A DNA stretch of 64,000 bases from positions 297,420-361,419 of the forward strand of contig JAJHZJ010000807.1 of the NCBI GenBank assembly GCA_023548195.1, read 5' to 3'. Positions 46,701-54,806 of the stretch are shown here, piece after piece (the stretch's first letter is position 1; each line of letters starts with the position of its first letter). This DNA comes from Bettongia penicillata ogilbyi. Lineage: Eukaryota > Chordata > Mammalia > Diprotodontia > Potoroidae. The notes under the pieces are model-generated. The model had not been told where the DNA came from, searched no databases, and was given only the letters and a program-made list of their open reading frames with translations. The position numbers were made by a program, and so were the translations under genes.

Positions 46701-47621
46701 CAGTATCCCATAAGATTTGGTAGGTTGTCTCATTATTGTCATTCTCTTGAATGAAGTTGTTAATTGTTTCTATGATTTCTTCTTTTACCCATTCCTTCTT
46801 TAGGATTAAATTATTTAGTTTCCAACTGATTTTTGCTTTATCTTTCCATGGCCTTTATTACATATAATTTTTATTGCATTGTGATCTGAGAAGGATGCAC
46901 TGATTATCTCTGCCTTTCTGCACTGGATTTTGAGATTTTTATGTCCTAGTACATGGTCAATTTTTGTAAATGTTCCATGTACTGCTGAGAAAAAGGTATA
47001 TTCCTTTCTATTCCCATTCAATTTTCTCCAAAGATCTATCATGTCTACCTTATCTAGAGTTTTATTTACCTCCTTAACCTCTTTCTTGTTTATTTTGAGG
47101 TTAGATTTATCAAGTTCAGAAAGAGGGAGGTTGAGGTCCCCCACTAGTATAGTTTTGCTGTCAACTTCTTCCTTCAACTCCCTCAATCTCTCCTCTAAGA
47201 ATCTGGATGCTATACCACTTGGAGCATACATGTTTAGTAATGATATTGCTTCATTGTCTATGGTGCCTTTTAGCAGGATATAGTTTCCATCCTTATCCCT
47301 TCTGATTAGATCTATTTCTGCTTTTGCTTTGTCTGAGATTAGGATTGCTACTCCTGCCTTTCTTACATCAGCTGAAGCACAATATATTCTGTTCCATCCT
47401 TTAACCTTTATCCTATGTGTATCCCCCCGTTTCAAATGTGTTTCTTGTAAGCAGCATATTGTTGGATTATGGCTTTTAATCCATTCTGCTATCCGTCTCC
47501 GTTTTATGGGAGAATTCATTCCATTCACATTCACAGTTATGATTACAATCTGTGTATTTCCCTCCATCTTCTTTCCCACCATTTGTGCTTTTAGCTCTGC
47601 TGTCTCCCTTCCCCTCCTCAC
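43748..47621 (-). pseudogene. L1 ORF2 (endonuclease / reverse transcriptase), lightly damaged
   Basis: ORF2p nicks target DNA and reverse-transcribes L1 RNA. The N-terminal 268-residue frame (47621-46815) is an APE-type endonuclease: VNGMNSPIKRRRIAEW, CLQETH, a LVGDLNLPLSELDKS block and SDHNAIKI. The 705-residue frame (45865-43748) has the RT: DAEKAFDKIQ (its residues 31-40), SGVKQGCPLSPLLF (82-95) and the catalytic FADD (127-130, near 45476-45487). It ends with a Cys-rich segment CWRGCGRVGTLIYCWWSC. Defects: a frameshift near 46840-46855, a frameshift at an A-run near 46425, and one in-frame TGA near 45921, probably from CGA by CpG decay. About 1290 codons in total, normal for L1. Not translatable as one protein. 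Confidence 0.92.
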
Positions 47622-48145
47622 TAGTATTTACTTTTCACCACCTCCTCTTGCCGCCTTCCCCTCTTTCTTTTAGCCCCCCTCCCTTTTACTCCCCTTTACT
47701 CTTATTGCTTCTTCCCTCCCTTTTGCCTCCCTCCCCTTTCTTCCCTCTTCCCCTCCCACTGCTTATAGAGCTAGTTAGGATTTTCTACTTAAGTTTATTG
47801 TTCTGTCCTTTAAACAAATCCGATGAGAGTACCTCTCACACAATGCTCATCTCCCTCCCCTCTTTCCCTCTACTATGATTTTGTACTTCTTCTTGTGATG
47901 TAATTTGCCATTTCCTGCTTCCTCCTTTTCACACCTCCTATTACACTCCCTTCTCATACTTAAATCACATTTTTTATCATGATATCATTTACTTTATATC
48001 CGTTCCCCCTATGCTTATCCCTTTTATATTTCTTAATAGACGCACAGTTCTTGAGATAAACAGATATCATCTTCCCTTATAGGGAGGTGAACAACTTGCC
48101 CTCATTGAGTAGCAAGTTGTTCCCCCCCCCCCACTGTTTACCTTT

Positions 48146-49231
48146 TTATGATTCTCTTGAGACCTGCATTTGAAGATCAAATTGTCTATTAAGTTCTGGT
48201 GTTTTGGTCAGGAAACTCTGGAAATCCCTTACTTTGTTGAATGACTTTCTCCTTGCCTGAAATGTTATGCTGAACTTTGCTGGGTAGTTGATCCTTGGTT
48301 GCAGTCCCAGCTCCTTTGCCTTATGGAATATTGGGTTCCAATTCTTTCGATCTTTTACTGTAGAAGCTGCAAGGTCCTGTGTAATCCTGATTGTATCCCC
48401 TTGATATTTAAATTGTTTCTTTCTGGCTGCTTGTAATATTTTCTCCTTCACTTGATAGCTCTGGAATTTGGCAACTATATTTCTTGGGGTTTTGAGTTTG
48501 GGGTCCCTTTCAGAAGGGGAACGGTGGATTCTTTCGATGACTATTTTGCCCTCTGAATCTAGTACTTCTGGGCAGTTTTCCTTGATGATTTCCTGGAAGA
48601 TATTGTCCAGGCTCTTTTCTCCATCCTGGGTTTCTGGCAGGCCAATAATTCTTAAGTTTTCCCTTCTGGATCTATTTTCCAGGTCAGTTGTTTTTCCAAT
48701 TAGATATTTTACATTTTCTTCTATCTTTTCATTCTTTAGATTTTGTTTGACTGATTCTTGCTGTCTCATTGAGTCGTTAGTTTCTACTTGCCCAATTCTA
48801 ATCTTCATCACATTGTTTTCTTCTGTTGACTTTTGTATCTCTTTTTCCATCTGCCCAATTTTTCCTTTTAATAAACTATTTTCTCCAGTTAATTTTTGTA
48901 CTTCCTTTTCCATTTGGCCTTTCAGGAATTTATTTTCTCCAGTTAATTTTTGAACTTCTTTTTCCATTTGTTCAATTTTCCTTTTCAAGGAGATGTTCTC
49001 ATCAGTGAATTCTTTCTTAATAATTTTAAAATCATTGGCCAGTTTATCTTCTATTTCCTTCTTCAGCTGTTCCAGGAGAGCTGCTTGTACTTGCGAGTAG
49101 TTCATAGTCCCTTCTGAAGTTTCAGATGGAAGTACAGTCTCAGCTGTGATCTCTTTGGGGCTTGTGTTTTGGTCCTTATCCCCATAGAAAGATTCTATGG
49201 TTCTTTCGGCCCTCTTCTTTTTCCTATTCAT
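48146..49231 (-). CDS. L1 ORF1 protein (RNA-binding chaperone), intact
   Basis: A 361-residue open frame starting MNRKKKRAERTIESFYGDKD, the only apparently intact coding frame in the window. A basic N-terminus is followed by a coiled coil (about residues 55-170) built on a 21-residue, three-heptad unit around QMEKEVQKLTGEN. Next is an RNA-recognition-type domain (about 180-270: DLENRSRRENLRIIGLPE, ENCPEVLD, RIHRSPSERD). The C-terminal domain is about 270-345 (AARKKQFKYQGDTIRI, KAKELGLQPRINYPAKFSI). The family forms trimers that coat L1 RNA. One coiled-coil unit lacks three residues. The start is chosen because the basic N-terminus aligns with the HAL1 ORF1 start. Whether it is expressed cannot be read from sequence. 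Confidence 0.9.
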   Translation of the reverse strand: MNRKKKRAERTIESFYGDKDQNTSPKEITAETVLPSETSEGTMNYSQVQAALLEQLKKEIEDKLANDFKIIKKEFTDENISLKRKIEQMEKEVQKLTGENKFLKGQMEKEVQKLTGENSLLKGKIGQMEKEIQKSTEENNVMKIRIGQVETNDSMRQQESVKQNLKNEKIEENVKYLIGKTTDLENRSRRENLRIIGLPETQDGEKSLDNIFQEIIKENCPEVLDSEGKIVIERIHRSPSERDPKLKTPRNIVAKFQSYQVKEKILQAARKKQFKYQGDTIRITQDLAASTVKDRKNWNPIFHKAKELGLQPRINYPAKFSITFQARRKSFNKVRDFQSFLTKTPELNRQFDLQMQVSRES

Positions 49232-50207
49232 GATTTTGATTGAGTGTTGTGGCTTCTGGTTCTTTCAGTCAGAAGCTGGAGAACTTTTTGCTGAGCTGAT
49301 GTGTGAAAAAGCTAAAAGCAGGTATTTGTTTGGTGTTTCCCTGATCAGCCCTGGGTTTAGCTTATTAAGTGTGGGGAAGGAGTGGTCTGGTCCCAGGAAA
49401 TTTCCTTAGCTGAATTGAGGCAAAGGCAAGCTCAGGGGCTGGTAATCCCAACTTCCCTATTGTCTTTCTGATTCCCCTGGACAGCTGAGGCACGCTAATG
49501 CGTGTTCCCACCCCTCCTGGGTCTCCTCTCCTGGTGCTGACACTTGCCTGGGTCCTAGTGCGAATTTTCCCTGCCCTGGGTCCTCTGTCCTTCCGGTTTG
49601 CCTCTGCCACCATATGAGGAATCCCCCTTAGCTATTTTCCTCGTCTCAGGTGTTATGAGACTATTGGTCTCCTTCTTCTAATTCTACTGATCTGGGATTT
49701 TTCTGGGAAGATATTTTATGGTTCTTTCACGGTCATCAAGGGGGAAGGAGAGAGCATTAGCTGATTACACCGCCATCCTGGCTCCCGGAAGTTCAAGTAA
49801 GTGACTCACCGGAGCCTGATCTTCCGGCCGAAGGTCCCAGGAGCTGCTGCGCTGATATCCGGCGCTCCGCGGCTCTCACTGACTCCGTGGGGCTTGTCTC
49901 CCGCCCCGGGTGCCGCTCCTCTGGTTCCGCCCGCCACTCAGGTTTCTCGGATCTCCTCCGCTCCGCTGCACTGGCCGTGCTGCGCTGGCCACGCTGCGCT
50001 GTGCGCTGTGGGCTCACCCCCGCGGAACAGATCCTTCCCGTGGACCTTCCAGTCCCACCTGAGCTCCGAATCCGTCACCGTCTGTCTCCCACTCGATTCC
50101 GCACCTCCAAAATTTGGTCAGATTCTCCTTTCAGAGGTAACTGGAGGAGTTTGACCGAAAGCTCAGGTGAGTCGCTGCTCTCACTCCTCCATCTTGGCTC
50201 TGCCCCT
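49232..50207 (-). promoter_or_regulatory. L1 5'UTR / internal promoter with CpG-rich module
   Basis: In L1 the 5'UTR contains the Pol II promoter. This copy has two 5'-terminus-like motifs: GCCAAGATGGAG (antisense at about 50188-50200) and GGAGCCAGGATGGCGG (antisense at about 49771-49786). Each contains an AAGATGG/GGATGGC core like the YY1 site of other L1 promoters. The outer module (about 49790-50110) is rich in CpG (CCGGCGCTCCGCGG, GCCCCGGGTGCCG), in strong contrast to surrounding AT-rich DNA. The inner module resembles the 5'UTR of the HAL1 copies. The two-module reading is inference. Confidence 0.65.
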
Positions 50208-50215
50208 GTGTTATT

Positions 50216-52840
50216 TTTTTAATTGTTATTTTGTTTTGTCAGTTTTTAATTCTTTCTGTTTTTGTTATTGTCATGACCAATTATGCTTGTAATTTTCCTA
50301 ATATTGAAACAATCCTGCATTTCTGGTTTAAATCTCACCTGATCATACTGAATAATCTTTGGTATGTATCACTGTAATCTCTTTGCTGGTATTATATTTA
50401 GGTTTTTGCATCAATATTTATTAGGGGAATTGGCCTAAAGTTGTCTTTCTTTGTTTTTGGTCTTCCTGGTTTATGTATCAAAATCATATTTGTGTAACTA
50501 ATGGAATTTTGTATGGCTCTTCTTTACCTGTTTTTGCAAACATGTAGTATTGGAAATCATTGGTTTTTGTTTATTTTGGGGTTTTTGGTATCATTTTTTA
50601 ATCCATTTGGTCCTGGGAATTATTTTTAAGTGAGTCCTTTTGTGGCTTCCTCAATTTCATTTTCTAAGATAGAATGATAGGTGGATAGATAGATATAGAT
50701 GAAGTGAATGTTACTCCATTCCACTTAGGCTGGTAGTTTCACTGGCACAAAATTGGGCAAAGTAAGCCCTAAAGAGTACTTTAATTTCTGCATCATTGAT
50801 AGTACCTTCATTTTTTTTTCTTTTTTTATGCTGCTAATTTGGTTTTCTTCATGGTTTGCATCATTGCATTTCCCCCAAAAGCCATATTCTTATTTTATTT
50901 ATTAATTCAAGGTTTTATTTTGGTTTTACCTTCAATTTTATTAATCTCTCCTTTGCTTTTTCATATCACTGTGGTTTTTAGTCAGGGATTTTCATCTTTT
51001 TTAAATTTATTTTTGTTTCATTTCTATTGATTTACTATTTCTCTCTTTTATTGATGTGTATTTAGAAATATAATTTTCCTGCTACGTACCGTTTTGTCTG
51101 TATGCCACAGGGTACACTGTTTGATTCTTGTCATTATCTTTAAAATGTTATTGATTGATTCTATGATTATTCTTTGAACCATGCATTCTTTAAGATTTTG
51201 CATTTATATTTTTATATCCCTTTTGTGTCATATATTTACAATGATGTATTCTGTTTTTCTTTGATCTTTTCGTCAGGTATGCTTGCATAGTTCTTTATTT
51301 CATTAAATATTCTTTTTTTTTGCCTTCTGCAGGAATACACTTAATTTTGCTGAGTTTGATATTATGAATTGTCATCTCAATTCCTTTGTCTTCCAAAATA
51401 TCATATTCCAAACCTCGTTCCTTTATAGCTGCTAAATTTTGTATGATCTTGTCATTCCATTGTATTTGAATCTTTTCTTTCTAGATGCTTTAAGTATTTT
51501 CTCTTTGACTCTGAAATTTTGGAATTTGACTATAATATTTCTGGGAGTTTTCATTTGGGAATCTCTTTCAGGAGGTAATTGGTGAGTTCTTTCTATTTTT
51601 ATTTTACCCTCTGCATTTAGGATATCAGGAATCTGTTTTCTTTATAATTTCTTGAAATACGATATCTAGGCTCTTTTTTTGATTATGGTTTTCAAGGAGT
51701 ACTGTTTATTTTCCTTCTGTTATGTTGTTTTTTTGATGTCTAATGAATTCATTAGTTTCTACTTTCCGGATTCCAATTTTGTCATATTTTTATTCATTTT
51801 GAGTTTAAATACAAAAAATTGGACAAAAAAATAGAGGCAAAATTTCCATGTAAATAGCACAACCTAATTCTATTTTTAAAGGAATTATTTTCTTCAATTA
51901 GTTTTTGTACCTTTTCCCCCCATTTGGACAAGTCTGCTTTTTGAGAACAAGTTTTCATCAATGCTGTTTTATACCTCTTTAACATTTGACCAATTCAGGT
52001 TTTCAAGGTATTATTTTCTTCAAAAATTTTAGTCCCCTTTTGTCACTCTATTATATTTTCATAATTTTCTTGTAATACTTTAATTATCTTTCCCCAATAT
52101 ATTACTTCTGTTTCTCTTATTTTATTTTTAAATTCATTTTTAGTTCTTCCTCGAATTCTTACAGGGCTAGTGTCTAATTCTTTTTCTTCTTTGAAGGTTT
52201 GCTTATTGCTGCTTTCACAGTGTTGTTTCTTTCTGACTTTGTTTCTTGATCTTCCCTGTCACTGTAGTTGCTTTTTGTGGTCAGATTCCTTTTGTTGTCA
52301 TTGTTTCTTTGTTCATCTGTTTTCCAGTCTACTTCTTAACTTTGATATTCATGTAGGGTTTTCTCAGGGATGGGGTTGGAGTATGGGGAGACTGTACCAA
52401 ACTTCAGGTTTTTTTACACTGCTGTCTTCTGAGCAAGTTCTCAGGGTTTAAATTTCGGGTGCTTCCTAGATGGCTTTATCCAGGTCACTGGTCTCTTGTC
52501 ACCAGAAGTGATGCAAATATTCAAGATCAAGGATACCACCCCTCTGAACTCTGTGACAGCAATTGCTCCTCTTCATTCTGGAACTGTAACCCTGAGGGGT
52601 AAACAGGCAATGTAATTTCCAAACACTACCATTTATTGTGCTCAGTATTAGCACAGGGATCCCCCTGTAATCCCCTTCACATCATTTTCAATATCCCTAC
52701 TTTTTCTGCATTAAGAACTCCTGAAACTGCTGTTTTCACAACTGCCTCCACATCCCGCAACTGATGCTACCACATGTTCTTCAGGTCAGTCCACACCTCA
52801 GTGTCACAGACATTTCCTTACAACTTCCTAAGTCTTCTTG
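50216..52840 (-). mobile_element. Older L1, 5' part
   Basis: Continues the L1 broken at 43352. RT-proximal ORF2 text in antisense ('ctaatattgaaacaatcctg', 'catttctggtttaaatctca', compare 45842-45890) runs to about 51255, then ORF1 begins at about 51270. The endonuclease part of ORF2 and the inter-ORF spacer, about 1.3 kb in the young L1, are missing at that junction. The 5'UTR occupies about 52210-52840. Confidence 0.8.
51270..52210 (-). pseudogene. Older L1 ORF1 remnant
   Basis: Antisense ORF1 landmarks in order: 'cttttcgtcaggtatgcttg' (C-terminus), 'ctatttttattttaccctct', 'gaaatacgatatctaggctc' and coiled-coil text near 51860-51960 (minus frame contains KVQKLIEENNSFKNRIRL). Many stops and indels. 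Confidence 0.72.
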
Positions 52841-52845
52841 GGATG

Positions 52846-53090
52846 GATTGATAGAGTCCTGAGCCTAGGGATATCTGAATTCAAATCTAGGCTCAGATAC
52901 TAACTAGCTATGTGACCTTGAGTAAGTCATTTAACCTATTTGACTCAGTTACCTCAATTTTAAAATGGAGATAATAACAGCACCTACTTAGCATGATCGC
53001 TATGGGGATTATACAAGACACATTGTTAAAGTTCTTAGCAGAGTGCCTGACATATAGTAGGTGATATGTAAATGCTTGTTTTCCTTTTTA
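52846..53090 (+). mobile_element. tRNA-headed SINE with L2-like tail
   Basis: The head 'gatagagtcctgagcctagg', 'gaattcaaatctaggctcag' and 'ctatgtgaccttgagtaagt' is followed by 'cagcacctacttagcatgat' and 'gcagagtgcctgacatatag', an L2/MIR-like 3' part. Confidence 0.82.
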
Positions 53091-53447
53091 GGCCTCTTCG
53101 TTTGCCTTTTTATTCATGTTCTAAGATATTCTTCCTTTATTTCAAAATATTATTTTCAATTTTAGATTCTGTGGACTTTTAAAAAATTGTCCAGTTGATC
53201 TTAATCCAGTTTCCTTCCTCTGTCTCCTACTAGGAAGCCTCAAGACTTGATATGACTTGTGTTTCATATTCTGTCTCCTTATGCTGATTTTTCAGGTTGA
53301 AAAAAATACATGGTGTTTATCTCTACTTGTTTTATTTTATTGGGACTCTTCTTTCTTGTTAATGTTTTTTCTTTGAGGAGTGATGTCTCCCATCAACTGT
53401 TAATATTGATGTTTTAAAGGGAATTCTGTTATTACTAATGTGATGCC
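53091..53447. other. Unassigned sequence
   Basis: Could be diverged L1 5'UTR or inter-ORF sequence, but no landmark is convincing. Confidence 0.35.
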
Positions 53448-53575
53448 GATGCGATAGATGCATGACATAATGGAACAAGAATTGACCTTGATGTCAGGAA
53501 GGCTCATATTTAAGTCTTTCCTCTGACACATGATGTGTAGCTATTTGACCTTGGACAAATCACTTAGGCTTGCAT
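53448..53575 (+). mobile_element. SINE head fragment
   Basis: The text 'gacataatggaacaagaatt', 'gaccttgatgtcaggaaggc' and 'gaccttggacaaatcactta' is a SINE head with a truncated tail. Confidence 0.65.
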
Positions 53576-53874
53576 CATTTCAGCACATTTGAAAACACAA
53601 ATGTGCAGACATTTGTGGGTTTGCCTTATTCAAAGTAACAACCTTTTCTCTACAGGAGTTCTATGTATGAATGCAATTATATATTTGGTAAAATAAAAAT
53701 AAATTAGTGTGCTGGCCAGAAATGTAGACAAGATGTCAGCAAACGAGAGTGAAACCTATTAATTTGATTAATATGATATTAACAAAATGACCTTTTCATA
53801 TTCATATGCATCTATTAAGATGTTATGATACTGGAATTTTTGTGCCAAAGTATTTGCAGAAATAGTACAGTGTA

Positions 53875-54052
53875 GATAGATATATAATTGGCCTTGGAGT
53901 TAGGAATCTCATGTTCAAGTCCAACCTCTATTTTATTCTTGCTATGTCACCTTAGAGGGAAGTCTCAGCCTCCATTTCCTCATTTGTAAAATGAAAAGGT
54001 TGAACTCAATGGAATTTATGGTCTCTTTCAATTCTAGATCTATCATCCCATG
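53875..54052 (+). mobile_element. tRNA-headed SINE with CR1/L3-type tail
   Basis: The body 'gttcaagtccaacctctatt' and 'cctcatttgtaaaatgaaaa' is followed by 'ggttgaactcaatggaattt' and 'tctagatctatcatcccatg', the CR1-like terminus. Confidence 0.75.
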
Positions 54053-54547
54053 AGTTCCTGTCTAGGTTTTGGCATTAATTTCTTGGATAAATTCGATTTA
54101 GTCGTTTTGCTTCCTAGTGTTTACATTTCCGCATTTGTAACATGAAAGATTTTAACTAGGTAACTCACAAAAATTCTGAGTCATAGGCTGAAACTCTAGT
54201 GATCTCATCTCAGGAAATATGGCCTTTTGTATTGGACCCCAGAGCTATAGTAGAACAAAGAATACCTGTATCTTGAGATTTCTGAAGCAAAGGATGACTT
54301 TTCTTGGTAGAGTTTTTTTTTTAAACTGAAATAGAATAGAAAGTGCTTATTTAATGCTTTGAAGATTAAACATTATTATGTTGCAGTAAGGTGAGAACTA
54401 CCTGGAAATAATCTTTTTTTTTCCTGGTTCTGTTTCAGGAAATAAGTTGTGATAATCTCACCATGTTTTAGAAAAGCTTCTGCTATATAGAATGCATACT
54501 ACACTTTTAATCTCAGTCATTTTCAGTTTTGATTTGTCCGTCCAGTG

Positions 54548-54740
54548 GATAATAAGATCATAAATTTAAACCTGGAAGGAACCCTTGGAGGCCATGTAGT
54601 CTGAGGCCTTCATTTTATAGATGAGGAAGCTATGGACTGGCTAGGTGAAGAAACTTGCCCAGATTCACATAGCTAGAAAATATTACAGGCAGAATTTGAA
54701 CAAAATTTTCCCTGATACCAAATCACATGACACCTCCCTT
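54548..54740 (-). mobile_element. SINE, antisense
   Basis: The text 'aagatcataaatttaaacct', 'ggaaggaacccttggaggcc', 'atagatgaggaagctatgga' and 'gaagaaacttgcccagattc' is the antisense of a common marsupial SINE. It is related to the fragments at 18722 and 37141. Confidence 0.75.
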
Positions 54741-54806
54741 ACACATTTTACCTCTGGGAAAATAAAAGAAAAAATACAATAAGCAAACAAGTACCTATTG
54801 TTTTGT

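Larger units (their letters stand above)
43353..50207 (-). mobile_element. Full-length young L1 retrotransposon
   Basis: A 6.86-kb element inserted in an older L1. The short duplication GTGTTATT lies at 43345-43352 and 50208-50215, and the host L1 reads through when the insert is removed. The order on minus is 5'UTR (50207-49232, CpG-rich at its start), ORF1 (49231-48146), inter-ORF spacer (about 520 bp, purine-rich in sense), ORF2 (47621-43748) and 3'UTR (43747-43353) with an A-rich end. ORF1 is intact and ORF2 has only three defects, so insertion was recent compared with every other L1 here. Confidence 0.93.

Noticed and set aside
48468..49008. 161- and 60-residue plus-strand frames
   Set aside because: Antisense to the intact L1 ORF1 and explained by its heptad-repeat codons.
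49793..50222. Arg/Pro-rich frames of 74-117 residues as a CpG-island gene
   Set aside because: The GC-rich stretch is the L1 5'UTR, bounded by L1 end motifs on both sides.
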